Shown here piece after piece: positions 1-8,391 of a stretch of 64,000 bases of DNA. The stretch is taken from positions 310,001-374,000 of the forward strand of contig OY288189.1 in assembly GCA_958439205.1 (NCBI GenBank), given 5' to 3'. The notes below the pieces were generated by a model. It saw only the letters and a program-made list of their open reading frames with translations, did not search any database and was not told the DNA's origin. The first letter of the stretch is position 1. Every line of letters starts with the position of its first letter. This DNA is from an uncultured Allorhizobium sp. (GTDB lineage: Bacteria > Pseudomonadota > Alphaproteobacteria > Rhizobiales > Rhizobiaceae). The position numbers were made by a program, and so were the translations under genes.

Positions 1-439
1 AAAAGCGGATCGATGCCGCGGCATCCCCTTCATAAGCACCGCTCAGCGAGCCATCGCCGCCGGACACCAGGATCCTGGCCTCGGGATAGCGGATGGCGAG
101 CCTCAGCGCCTCGACGAAGCGGTCGGCCGCCTGATTGAGATCCATGCCGCCGCGCTCCGTGGTCACCTCCGTTTCGAAGGCTCCACCCAGCACGATCATG
201 CAGGACAGCTCAGCCGGGTCCGCCGTCTGACGCGGGAAGCGTGCTTCAAGGCTTTGCAGCAGCAGGGAGCCGAGCGACGTATAGAGCGTGAGGAAGAGGA
301 CAAGCAGGGAGACGAATAGGGCGGATGCCGCCAGGCGCAGCCACCGCATCCAGATCAGTACCAATGCAAGGCCGCCGAGCAGGAAAACCAGCGACAGGGG
401 CTGGACCATGTTCCAGAAAATCTTGGAAACGACAAACAC
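1..439 (-). CDS. YdcF/ElyC-like (DUF218) membrane protein, 3' part cut by window edge
   Basis: The N-terminal part of a DUF218 (SanA/ElyC/YdcF) family protein is present; the rest lies beyond position 1. Two hydrophobic segments (about residues 12-28 and 33-50) precede a soluble domain. That domain begins with a beta strand ending in Val-Leu-Gly-Gly and reaches a VSGGDGS-type turn, both usual for this fold. I chose the GTG at 439 because GGGAGA sits 7 bases upstream; an in-frame ATG at 409 has no such site. Family members are linked to envelope or polyprenyl-lipid metabolism, but the exact role is unknown. It faces away from the small gene at 579. Confidence 0.75.
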   Translation of the reverse strand, partial: MFVVSKIFWNMVQPLSLVFLLGGLALVLIWMRWLRLAASALFVSLLVLFLTLYTSLGSLLLQSLEARFPRQTADPAELSCMIVLGGAFETEVTTERGGMDLNQAADRFVEALRLAIRYPEARILVSGGDGSLSGAYEGDAAASIRF

Positions 440-578
440 TCTGCATTCTCCCAGCCCGAGATCCGGACGCGTCATCCCGGTGGCCGCCGCTTCAGGAGAC
501 CAGCTTCGCTCAAGGACGCGTTACTAAACCCTCGTCCCACTGTCATCATTTCGATTCTGAATTTTTCGGGAGGTCACC

Positions 579-776
579 ATGCGATTTGCCGTCGACACCG
601 TGGACGATTCCGGCAACGACCGCCTCTATATCGGCACTCCCGTTGACGTCATCGAGGACAAGCTGCACCTGAAGCTGCGCGACGGCGAGGTGAAGCTGGA
701 CATCCGCAAAATCATCGACTGGTTCCAGATCGATCTCTCGGAGAGCGGCGAGCGGGTGGAACTGTTTCGGCGGTGA
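579..776 (+). CDS. Small conserved-looking hypothetical protein, 65 aa
   Basis: I do not recognise a named family. The protein is short, charged and soluble, with no signal peptide or membrane segment, and looks like a single small beta-rich domain (alternating charged and hydrophobic residues around residues 15-45, ending in an aromatic DWFQIDL stretch). The start is well supported by a GGGAGG ribosome binding site 5 bases before the ATG. It is a stand-alone gene followed by a hairpin terminator at 835-858 shared with the opposite-strand tRNA. Confidence 0.65.
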   Translation: MRFAVDTVDDSGNDRLYIGTPVDVIEDKLHLKLRDGEVKLDIRKIIDWFQIDLSESGERVELFRR

Positions 777-834
777 GAGGCTGGGCGTTCATACTCCCTA
801 AGGGGAGTGAGCCGCCGCTGTGATCGCCACAACG

Positions 835-858
835 AAAAGCGCCTTAGGGCGCTTTTTT
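835..858. terminator. Bidirectional intrinsic terminator
   Basis: GCGCC (839-843) and GGCGC (848-852) form a hairpin flanked by AAAA on the left and six T on the right, so it can act in both directions. It lies between the convergent 65-aa gene (+) and tRNA-Ala (-). Confidence 0.8.
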
Positions 859-882
859 CTATCAACATTTCATTAGAAAATT

Positions 883-958
<76 letters not shown>

Positions 959-1070
959 ATCAGGGTACCGGGTAATTTCCGGCTCCGGGAACCCCGTTGA
1001 AAGCACCGCTTCCATCGGGGTGGCGGCTTGATACTTCCGGTAGTCGGAGATGGCAAGCCGAAAAATGAAA

Positions 1071-1096
1071 GCCCGGGCATTTTTTTAAGCCCGGGC
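1071..1096 (-). terminator. Intrinsic terminator downstream of the TIGR02300 gene
   Basis: A perfect 8-bp inverted repeat, GCCCGGGC at 1071-1078 and 1089-1096, encloses an A/T-rich 10-base loop. Read on the minus strand it is followed by a T-rich stretch and lies 18 bases past the stop codon at 1114. Confidence 0.75.
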
Positions 1097-1113
1097 TCGA
1101 AATCCTTGAAATA

Positions 1114-1497
1114 TCAGACTTCGTCGTCGTCGCCGGTGACGCCGATCAGGCCGGTCATGTCATCGTCGTCATCGTCTTCGTCGGCTTCCAGGAAGGTGTC
1201 GTCGTCGTCGCCGTCGATCTCGACGTCGTCGTCGCCCATATCGGGGATATCGTCACCCGCTGCCTCGTCGGCGTCCTCGAGGGACACGAGTTCGACATCC
1301 GTGTTTTCGGTATCGACTTCGGCGACTTCCTCTTCCTCAGCCTTCTCCATGATGGCTGCGACCGAGGTTTCCTCAAAATAGGAAAGCGGCCAGGACTTGT
1401 TCGTGTACGGCGACACGATCGGGTCCTTGTTCAAGTCGTAGAATTTCTTGCCGGTGTCGGGGCAAGTGCGTTTCGTTCCAAGTTCTGCCTTCGCCAC
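1114..1497 (-). CDS. TIGR02300 family protein (FYDLN acid domain), 127 aa
   Basis: A small rhizobial protein of unknown function. The N-terminal third carries two CPxTGKKFYDLN-like blocks typical of the family: cysteine at about residue 12, the FYDLN motif at about 19-23, then DPIVSPYT. The rest is a strongly acidic, disordered tail with runs of five to six aspartates. I chose the GTG at 1497, giving MAKAELG as in relatives and preceded by GAGG about 8 bases upstream; the nearby TTG at 1503 is less likely. It is divergent from cmk, with 220 bases between start codons. Confidence 0.85.
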   Translation of the reverse strand: MAKAELGTKRTCPDTGKKFYDLNKDPIVSPYTNKSWPLSYFEETSVAAIMEKAEEEEVAEVDTENTDVELVSLEDADEAAGDDIPDMGDDDVEIDGDDDDTFLEADEDDDDDDMTGLIGVTGDDDEV

Positions 1498-1717
1498 TGT
1501 CAAAGCCTCATGAAGTCGTGAAGAATAAGGGCATGCGCCTAGCGCCCGGCACGAGGCCGGCCAAACTGTAGTCGGTCCCCTTAATCGCTGGCGTTCGTCC
1601 TGTCAAAGGCAAACTTCGCTCCGGTTTCTGCAACCTTGGGATCGCATGCATCGCTTGGCAAGCGGGCGCAAGGTTTGTATCAGACGGGCGAAGGAACCAG
1701 GAGAGACAGAGGGTCGG

Positions 1718-2344
1718 ATGATCATTGCCATCGACGGACCGGCCGCGGCCGGCAAGGGAACCCTCTCGCGCCGGATCGCGGAGGCTTACGGCTTCCACCA
1801 TCTGGATACCGGCCTCACCTATCGGGCGACGGCCAAGGCCCTGTTGGACGCCGGCCTGCCGCTCACCGACGAGGCGATCGCAGAAGGCGTGGCGCTCAAT
1901 CTCGATCTCGGCGGACTGGATCGCGATATTCTCTCGGCCCATCACATCGGCGAGGCGGCCTCGAAGATCGCAGTCATGCCGGCGGTTCGCCGCGCTCTGG
2001 TCGAGGCGCAGCGCTTATTCTCCACCCGGCTGCCCGGCACCGTGCTCGACGGGCGCGACATCGGCACCGTGGTGTGTCCGCAGGCCGCGGTGAAGCTCTA
2101 TGTGACGGCTTCTCCGGAGGTACGCGCGCGCCGCCGCTATGACGAGATCACGTCCAAGGGGCTTGAGGCCGATTTCGATGCGATTTTCGCCGATGTGAAG
2201 ACGCGGGACGAGCGCGACATGGGCCGCGCCGACAGCCCTTTGAAACCGGCTGATGACGCGCACTTGCTAGATACTTCCGAAATGAGTATAGAGGCCGCAT
2301 TCTTGGCAGCGAAGACATTGATCGATGCTGCCCTGACGAAATGA
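1718..2344 (+). CDS. cmk: Cytidylate kinase
   Basis: Phosphorylates CMP and dCMP with ATP in pyrimidine nucleotide synthesis in the cytosol. The 208-aa protein opens with the P-loop [11 protein letters not shown] (residues 5-15). The [13 protein letters not shown] block that contacts the nucleotide follows, then the [10 protein letters not shown] motif near residue 109 and the arginine-rich lid (VRARRRYDE) near 136. The ATG at 1718 follows an AGGAGAG-rich stretch; upstream in-frame starts would add an unrelated leader. It lies 152 bases before rpsA, the usual cmk-rpsA pair. The aroA gene that I expect before cmk in related rhizobia is not present here. Confidence 0.95.
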   Translation: MIIAIDGPAAAGKGTLSRRIAEAYGFHHLDTGLTYRATAKALLDAGLPLTDEAIAEGVALNLDLGGLDRDILSAHHIGEAASKIAVMPAVRRALVEAQRLFSTRLPGTVLDGRDIGTVVCPQAAVKLYVTASPEVRARRRYDEITSKGLEADFDAIFADVKTRDERDMGRADSPLKPADDAHLLDTSEMSIEAAFLAAKTLIDAALTK

Positions 2345-2496
2345 AGTGACCAGGATCCGGCCAAGCCGGAGCCTTCAGGCCGACACCCAGTCCCCGCGCC
2401 GGATTGCTCTCCAAATGAGAGCGGATCGGATGCCGGCCAAGATCAACACCAACCCCCGGCGCTCACGCATCCAGTGGGATGCGACTAGGAGATTTC

Positions 2497-4200
2497 ATGT
2501 CTGTTTCTACCCCGTCGCGCGAGGACTTTGCTGCCCTCCTCGAGGAATCCTTTGCCAAGACCGATCTGGCCGAAGGCTATGTTGCCAAGGGCATCATCAC
2601 GGCCATCGAAAAGGACGTCGCTATCGTTGACGTCGGCCTCAAGGTAGAAGGCCGCATCGCGCTGAAGGAATTCGGTGCACGCGCCAAGGACGGCACGCTC
2701 AAGGTCGGCGACGAAGTCGAAGTTTACGTCGAGCGCATCGAAAACGCTCTCGGCGAAGCTGTTCTGTCGCGCGAGAAGGCTCGTCGCGAAGAAAGCTGGA
2801 TCAAGCTCGAAGCCAAGTTCGAAGCTGGCGAGCGCGTTGAAGGCGTTATCTTCAACCAGGTCAAGGGCGGCTTCACGGTTGACCTCGACGGCGCCGTTGC
2901 CTTCCTTCCGCGTTCGCAGGTCGACATCCGTCCGATCCGCGACGTCACCCCGCTGATGCACAACCCGCAGCCCTTCGAAATCCTCAAGATGGACAAGCGT
3001 CGCGGCAACATCGTTGTATCGCGTCGTACGGTTCTCGAAGAGTCCCGCGCCGAGCAGCGTTCTGAAATCGTTCAGAACCTCGAAGAAGGCCAGGTTGTTG
3101 ACGGCGTCGTCAAGAACATCACCGATTACGGTGCGTTCGTTGACCTCGGCGGCATCGACGGCCTGCTGCACGTCACCGACATGGCATGGCGCCGCGTCAA
3201 CCATCCTTCGGAAATCCTGTCCATTGGCCAGTCGGTCAAGGTTCAGATCATCCGTATCAACCAGGAAACCCACCGCATCTCGCTCGGCATGAAGCAGCTC
3301 GAGTCGGATCCGTGGGATGGCATCGCTGCCAAGTACCCGGTTGGCAAGAAGATCTCCGGTACCGTCACTAATATCACCGACTACGGTGCATTCGTCGAGC
3401 TGGAGCCGGGCATCGAAGGCCTGATCCACATCTCGGAAATGTCCTGGACGAAGAAGAACGTTCATCCCGGCAAGATCCTTTCGACCACGCAGGACGTCGA
3501 CGTTGTCGTTCTCGAAGTCGATCCGTCGAAGCGCCGTATCTCGCTCGGTCTCAAGCAGACCCTCGAGAACCCGTGGCAGGCATTTGCCTACAGCCATCCG
3601 GCCGGCACTGAAGTCGAAGGCGAAGTCAAGAACAAGACCGAATTCGGCCTGTTCATCGGCCTCGAAGGCGACGTTGACGGCATGGTTCACCTCTCGGATC
3701 TCGACTGGAACCGTCCGGGCGAACAGGTCATCGAAGAGTTCAACAAGGGTGACGTGGTCAAGGCCGTCGTTCTCGATGTTGACGTCGAGAAGGAACGCAT
3801 CTCGCTCGGCATCAAGCAGCTCGGCAAGGACGCTGTCGGCGACGCCGCTGCTTCCGGCGACCTGCGCAAGAACGCTGTCGTTTCGTGCGAAGTCATCGGC
3901 ATCAACGATGGCGGCATCGAAGTGAAGCTGGTCAACCACGAGGACATCACGTCCTTCATCCGCCGCAACGACTTGGCCCGCGATCGTGACGATCAGCGTC
4001 CGGAGCGTTTCTCGGTCGGTCAGGTTGTCGACGCTCGCGTCACCAACTTCTCCAAGAAGGACCGCAAGGTCATGCTGTCGATCAAGGCTCTCGAGATCGC
4101 AGAAGAGAAGGAAGCCGTCGCTCAGTTCGGTTCGTCCGACTCTGGCGCTTCGCTCGGCGACATCCTGGGTGCAGCCCTAAAGAACCGCAGCAACGACTAA
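2497..4200 (+). CDS. rpsA: 30S ribosomal protein S1
   Basis: Binds mRNA on the 30S subunit and is needed to start translation of most messages. The 567-aa protein has six S1 (OB-fold) repeats, at roughly residues 30-100, 115-185, 200-270, 285-355, 370-445 and 460-530. The middle ones show the typical ITDYGAFVDLGGIDGLLH and RISLGMKQ signatures. I chose the ATG at 2497 because TAGGAG lies 7 bases upstream; the in-frame start 18 bases earlier has none. Codon use is strongly biased, as expected for a highly expressed gene. The 152-base leader after cmk has no recognised element. A strong terminator follows at 4227. Confidence 0.97.
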   Translation: MSVSTPSREDFAALLEESFAKTDLAEGYVAKGIITAIEKDVAIVDVGLKVEGRIALKEFGARAKDGTLKVGDEVEVYVERIENALGEAVLSREKARREESWIKLEAKFEAGERVEGVIFNQVKGGFTVDLDGAVAFLPRSQVDIRPIRDVTPLMHNPQPFEILKMDKRRGNIVVSRRTVLEESRAEQRSEIVQNLEEGQVVDGVVKNITDYGAFVDLGGIDGLLHVTDMAWRRVNHPSEILSIGQSVKVQIIRINQETHRISLGMKQLESDPWDGIAAKYPVGKKISGTVTNITDYGAFVELEPGIEGLIHISEMSWTKKNVHPGKILSTTQDVDVVVLEVDPSKRRISLGLKQTLENPWQAFAYSHPAGTEVEGEVKNKTEFGLFIGLEGDVDGMVHLSDLDWNRPGEQVIEEFNKGDVVKAVVLDVDVEKERISLGIKQLGKDAVGDAAASGDLRKNAVVSCEVIGINDGGIEVKLVNHEDITSFIRRNDLARDRDDQRPERFSVGQVVDARVTNFSKKDRKVMLSIKALEIAEEKEAVAQFGSSDSGASLGDILGAALKNRSND

Positions 4201-4226
4201 TCGTCGCTGTTGACTGAATGAAAGAA

Positions 4227-4255
4227 CCCGCCGGAAGCAATTCCGGCGGGTTTTT
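4227..4255 (+). terminator. rpsA intrinsic terminator
   Basis: CCCGCCGGAA (4227-4236) pairs perfectly with TTCCGGCGGG (4241-4250) around a GCAA tetraloop, followed by TTTTT. It lies 26 bases after the rpsA stop and also separates it from the convergent gene ending at 4272. Confidence 0.95.
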
Positions 4256-4271
4256 CTTTGTCTGGATTAAA

Positions 4272-4499
4272 TCAGTTGAGGCCGGCCATCCGCAGATAGA
4301 GCTCATGGGCAGGCTCTACCCGGAGGCTGAGCGGGCTGTCAGCAGGCGGTGGCAGTGCGGCTAGAGCGGATTCCTGCTCAAGAGCGGCGGGACCGGCAGG
4401 TCCATCGATTTGGCCTGGAGCATTGTCAGAGGCTGTGTCCGTCTGGCTGCCTTCGCCTGCAGGCTCTCCGGAATCCTCAGGATCGTGATCCTCAGACTC
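4272..4499 (-). pseudogene. Out-of-frame C-terminal continuation of the 4492-5985 protein
   Basis: This 75-codon segment continues the acidic, Pro/Ala-rich reading of the upstream gene in the +1 frame after a seven-G run (minus strand, 4505-4499). Removing one G joins the frames and would extend the protein by about 75 residues, ending LRMAGLN just before the rpsA terminator. It has no ribosome binding site of its own. It could be a real frameshift mutation, a slippage site, or a base-call error in the homopolymer. Confidence 0.55.
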
Positions 4500-5985
4500 C
4501 CCCCCAGCCTCCTGCCTGTTCGTGCGGTTCGTCCCGCTCTTCCTCTTCCTCTTCCTCGACACGATCCTCTTTGAAGTCATCATCGATCAGGTAGGAGATG
4601 AAGGGCAAGGGAATGCCTTCACGGGCAATGGCGGGGCGGATCTGGGCTTGCTCCGCAAGGAGAGCCGGTGGCGGCAGACTACGCTCCTCGGTGTGCTCAG
4701 GTGATGCGGGATCGAGCATGCGGATGGCGTGCTCTGGTTCATCGGCGGCATCGTCCGGCATCACCGTTTCGGGCGACGGGATTGGGGGAGCCGTATCCGC
4801 TGTAGCCTGACGGCTGTTTGCAAGGATTTGGCCGCCGATATCGGCGGAAAGCGTCTTCAGTTGCAGCAGAGCCTTGACGAAATCCGTCTCCAGCAGCTCG
4901 GCCAGCCAGGCGGCCGGTAGCGGCGGTGCTGGACGTGCGTCGGCTGGGATGGAGGGCGGGGCGGCCCCAAGCAGCCCTGCTCGCTCGATTGTTTGCCGGC
5001 CCTCGGTCTCGGTCTGGCCAGGCCGCTCGGTGGGCGCATTGCGTGACGGCGCGAGCGGTTGGCCGGACCGCGGAGTGCTGGCATCGTCGGCCGTGGGTTC
5101 GGCGAGGTCAGGCGGGACAGGTCCTGCCGTGGTAACGCCTGCGGTCGCCTTGGGTAATTGCGTCGACGGGTTCGGCGTCGAAGCCAGACTGGTGCGGGGA
5201 GGCTCGGATGACGTTTGCTCGCCAGGCGATCGAAACGCGGCAGAAGACACTGACGATCGTGACGCCGGGGCGGCATCCGTGTTGGATGGCCTCGCTGGAG
5301 CGGAAGCCGTCTGTTCGGCTCCGGCCTCTGTCTCGCGACTAGTCGCAGGCGCAGCAAGTCGGGTCCCTTGAAGCTGCTCCCCTGTCTTCTGATTCGGCAG
5401 CGGCGCATCCGCTATAGGTCGCCCGGCATCATTGGCGGCCGTCCGCCGTGCCGGCGAAGCGTCAGAAGAGCGGAGATCGCCGGCAAGCTCCCGGTAGGAC
5501 GAGATGACGGAACGGGCTGCGCCATCCCTGTCCGTTTGGCGGTAAAGCTCAAGGTAGAGCGCCAGAGTCGCGCGCTCAGGTCCCGACGGATTGGCCATGG
5601 CGTCGAGAAGGGTCCGCAACTGCAAGCCAGCGAAGGACTGGGCGAGAAGTTTCTGCAGCTTCAGGCGATCGGCGGCAGGAAGACCCGCGATACCGTCAAT
5701 CAATCTGCCCATGTAGTCGGTGAGGCTTTCATCGACACGGCGTTCGATCTTCAGCGCGCTTCCCAGCACATCAGCGAGGGCGGCGAGATTTTGCGACATC
5801 CGTTCGGGGCCGGATAGCAGCATCATGTTGAGCTGTCCGGAAACAGCTGCTTCGCGCGCAATTGCGGTCGGTGCTGCCGGTACATTGGTCGTCGTCGGAC
5901 GTGCCGAGATCGTCGGATCCGGGCGCTGTTTTGCCTCGGTCGCCGAAGCATAGGCATTTGCGGACGCAAGGACTGGAGGAAGCAT
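4492..5985 (-). CDS. Pro/Ala-rich hypothetical protein, 497 aa, apparently frameshifted at its end
   Basis: I do not recognise a named family. After an alanine-rich N-terminus comes a predicted helical domain (about residues 55-175) rich in leucine and arginine. A long low-complexity linker of Pro, Ala, Ser and Thr follows (about 190-370), then a second short helical block near LPAAWLAELLETDF, then an ordered PLPFISYLIDDD motif and a run of glutamates. There is no clear signal peptide or membrane span. The ATG at 5985 follows GGAGAGG. The frame stops 10 residues after the last acidic run, while the next frame stays open to 4272; see the separate entry. The role is unknown. Confidence 0.7.
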   Translation of the reverse strand: MLPPVLASANAYASATEAKQRPDPTISARPTTTNVPAAPTAIAREAAVSGQLNMMLLSGPERMSQNLAALADVLGSALKIERRVDESLTDYMGRLIDGIAGLPAADRLKLQKLLAQSFAGLQLRTLLDAMANPSGPERATLALYLELYRQTDRDGAARSVISSYRELAGDLRSSDASPARRTAANDAGRPIADAPLPNQKTGEQLQGTRLAAPATSRETEAGAEQTASAPARPSNTDAAPASRSSVSSAAFRSPGEQTSSEPPRTSLASTPNPSTQLPKATAGVTTAGPVPPDLAEPTADDASTPRSGQPLAPSRNAPTERPGQTETEGRQTIERAGLLGAAPPSIPADARPAPPLPAAWLAELLETDFVKALLQLKTLSADIGGQILANSRQATADTAPPIPSPETVMPDDAADEPEHAIRMLDPASPEHTEERSLPPPALLAEQAQIRPAIAREGIPLPFISYLIDDDFKEDRVEEEEEEERDEPHEQAGGWGGV

Positions 5986-6228
5986 GGGCCACCTCTCCGG
6001 TTCTGGTGCCTCTGGACTAAGACCGCGATCGGAACGCCGGGATTGAGGTCCACCTGTTGTGGCTGACGCACCGACCTTTCGGCTCCGATCCTCAATCGTC
6101 GCTCGATATGGTTAACCAAATGCTAACCGCGCCAACAATCTCCAGGACACCAGCCTCGCGCACAGATTGACAGGCATCATGGAGACGGCGGCAGACTGTC
6201 GCCCGATGGACCAACGACAGGCGCAGGC

Positions 6229-7626
6229 ATGACACGCAATCTTCTCCTGAATACGGACAGCTACAAGCTCGGCGTCTTTCTTCAGTATCCCAAGGACACG
6301 CGCTCCGTCAGCGCCTTCGTCACGACGCGCGGCAACTCCTTCCGTCCGGAGGTGATGTTCTTCGGGCTGCAGATGTTCCTGAAAGACTATCTGTCGACGC
6401 CGATCACGCTTGCCGATATCGACGAAGCGGAAGACGTGACGCGTGCGCATGGCCAACCTTTCGACCGCAGCGGCTGGGAGCATATCCTCAACGCTCATGG
6501 CGGAGTTCTGCCGCTCAGGATCGAAGCGCTGCCGGAAGGCACGGCGATTCGCCGGGGTGTGCCGGTCATGCAGGTGGTGAACACCGATCCGCGCGTGCCG
6601 TGGCTCACCTCCTACATGGAGACCGCACTTCTTCGTGCCGTCTGGTATCCGTCAACCGTTGCGACCACCGCCTGGCGGCTCCGTCTGGCGATCCAGCCCT
6701 TCCTGGAGCGGACGACCGATGATCCGGCGGGACTGCAGCCGAGCCGAATCAGTGATTACGGTTGCCGAAGCACATCCAGCCTCGAACAGGCCGCGATCGG
6801 CGGGGCGGCGCATCTGGTGCACTTCCATAGTTCCGATTCGCTTCCCGCCATCATGCAGGCGCGGCGCTTCTACAAGACATCCATGCCGGCCTATTCCGTG
6901 CCGGCAGCCGAACACGGCACGATCATCGCCTGGGGCCAGGCGCATGAGGCCGAGGCCTATTCCAACATGATCGATAACTTTGCGAGCTTCGGCGCCTATT
7001 CCGTCGTCTCCGACAGCTTCGATCTGCACAATGCCGTCGCTGAAATCTGGGGCAAGAAGCTGCAGACCAAGGTGCGCGCGGCTGGCGGCGTTCTCGTCGT
7101 CCGCCCCGACAGTGGCGATCCGATCGATACGCCGGTCCAGGTCGTTGCACAGTTGGCTTATGCCTTCGGCACTCGCCTGAACGGCAAGGGTTTCAAGGTC
7201 CTTGATGGCAATGTGCGGGTCCTGCAGTCCGACGGCGTCTCGATCCAGGACATTCAGATGATCCTCGGGCGGCTCGAGGGCATGGGCTTCTCGGCCGAGA
7301 ACATCTCTTTCGGCATGGGTTCCGGACTGCTGCACAAGATCAACAGGGACACCATGTCCTTCACCATGCGCACGAGCGCGGTCGAAGACAGCGCTGGGCA
7401 ATGGCGGCCGGTGGCGCGTCGTCCTTCCAATCCGCAGGAGAAAACGCCGATGGCCGGGCGCGTGGCTGCGATCGCTGACGGCTATGACATCGCGACCGTA
7501 CCGCTGGAAGACCTCGGCGGGCGGGCCAATCTGCTTCGGCCCGTCTGGCAAAATGGGGAATTGCTGGTGGATTGGAGCCTGGACGAAATCCGGGCCAGGG
7601 CGACTGCAGCCAGCCTGCCCCGCTAG
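6229..7626 (+). CDS. nadV: Nicotinamide phosphoribosyltransferase (NAMPT type)
   Basis: Converts nicotinamide and PRPP to NMN, a one-step NAD salvage route. The 465-aa length fits NAMPT/NadV rather than PncB. Residues expected of NAMPT are visible: the DYGCRSTSSLEQAAIGG block (aspartate near 175, binds the nicotinamide ring), AEHGTIIAWG with the catalytic histidine near 226, VVRPDSGDP near 290 for the phosphoribose, and SFGMGSGLLHKINRD near 360. The family usually reads FGxRGVSS where this protein has YGCRSTSS. The ATG at 6229 has only a weak AGGCGCAGG site. The gene stands alone; no nadM-like or Nudix partner is adjacent. Confidence 0.88.
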   Translation: MTRNLLLNTDSYKLGVFLQYPKDTRSVSAFVTTRGNSFRPEVMFFGLQMFLKDYLSTPITLADIDEAEDVTRAHGQPFDRSGWEHILNAHGGVLPLRIEALPEGTAIRRGVPVMQVVNTDPRVPWLTSYMETALLRAVWYPSTVATTAWRLRLAIQPFLERTTDDPAGLQPSRISDYGCRSTSSLEQAAIGGAAHLVHFHSSDSLPAIMQARRFYKTSMPAYSVPAAEHGTIIAWGQAHEAEAYSNMIDNFASFGAYSVVSDSFDLHNAVAEIWGKKLQTKVRAAGGVLVVRPDSGDPIDTPVQVVAQLAYAFGTRLNGKGFKVLDGNVRVLQSDGVSIQDIQMILGRLEGMGFSAENISFGMGSGLLHKINRDTMSFTMRTSAVEDSAGQWRPVARRPSNPQEKTPMAGRVAAIADGYDIATVPLEDLGGRANLLRPVWQNGELLVDWSLDEIRARATAASLPR

Positions 7627-7627
7627 G

Positions 7628-7879
7628 TCAATCGACGAGGCGCATGTAACGCGGGTAGAGACCGGCTTCGTCCGATGGCACAGGGACGCGTTCGCCAAAT
7701 GCCTCGTCGGAGCGGCTGCGCTCATCGACGATGAAGGCATCCAGCCAGTTGGCAGGTGCGTAGCGAGGACCTTCGTCTTCACTGTTTGCGTGGTCGACAG
7801 GCGCTTCGATCAGGTCGAGGTCGTAGGTGGATGGATTACGCGATACCTGGTCGAGGAGGATACTGGATGCTTCCGTCAT
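7628..7879 (-). CDS. Hypothetical acidic protein, 83 aa
   Basis: I do not recognise it. The frame is open from 7879 to a stop one base past the convergent nadV stop, and codon use resembles its neighbours. The protein is acidic and hydrophilic, with no signal peptide, cysteine pair or membrane span, and has a Tyr/Trp-containing central part (YAPANWLDAFIVDE). The start has only a weak AGG upstream. A chance frame cannot be excluded. Confidence 0.45.
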   Translation of the reverse strand: MTEASSILLDQVSRNPSTYDLDLIEAPVDHANSEDEGPRYAPANWLDAFIVDERSRSDEAFGERVPVPSDEAGLYPRYMRLVD

Positions 7880-8034
7880 GGTCGCCTGATCAACGCCTTT
7901 ATGGGAGCGGGCGACTTGAAAGACCCGATCCGTTACCGATTTTTGTTGGAGCGATGATGCGAAGTCTCGGTTAACGAAACCTTGGCAGATGCTCTTCTCT
8001 TTGGGTCAATTCTCATCGATGAAAAGATAGGGGC

Positions 8035-8358
8035 ATGAGTTTCAGACCTCCCATTTTTCTGCTGTCGTCATCTACAAACGATACGATGACACCGCTCGAC
8101 ATCGAGCTTGCGGGCGAAAAGGCTGATGCGCTGGCGCGCGCCGGTCGGAAGGCCGAAGAGGCGCTCAGTCGGCTTGCAGCTGCACGAAATCAGGAGAAGG
8201 CTTCGCTGGATGCTCTGATCGATACGGCAGCCGATGCGGTATTTGCGCTGACCGTTCAGCGGGAGCTCTGCGGCTTGAGAAACCAGCAGGACATGATCCG
8301 CCGATACGAAATCCCGGGCGATGTCATGGCGCGCGTTGGGATTACCCGGAAAGGGTAG
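8035..8358 (+). CDS. DUF6665 family protein, 107 aa
   Basis: Resembles DUF6665 proteins: an N-terminal SFRPP motif, then the LDIELAGEKADALARAGRK helix (about 19-37), and a C-terminal QRELCGLRNQQDMIRRYEIPGDVMARVG block (about 76-103). The protein is mainly helical and soluble, with no known activity. I kept the ATG at 8035 because it retains the family's SxRPP start and has an AGGGG site; an internal ATG at 8086 would remove it. It converges with the RNase D-like gene. Confidence 0.75.
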   Translation: MSFRPPIFLLSSSTNDTMTPLDIELAGEKADALARAGRKAEEALSRLAAARNQEKASLDALIDTAADAVFALTVQRELCGLRNQQDMIRRYEIPGDVMARVGITRKG

Positions 8359-8391
8359 AGAGGCGCACCGGCCGCGATCCGCGCCCTGACG

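Noticed and set aside
2485..3939. 484-codon open frame antisense to rpsA
   Set aside because: It is a by-product of the strong codon bias of rpsA; it has no ribosome binding site and no recognisable domain, while the sense strand is an unmistakable S1 protein.
6112..6127. TTAA-N7-CTAAC resembling a CtrA site
   Set aside because: One base off the consensus, single copy, and neither flanking gene is a clear cell-cycle or motility gene.
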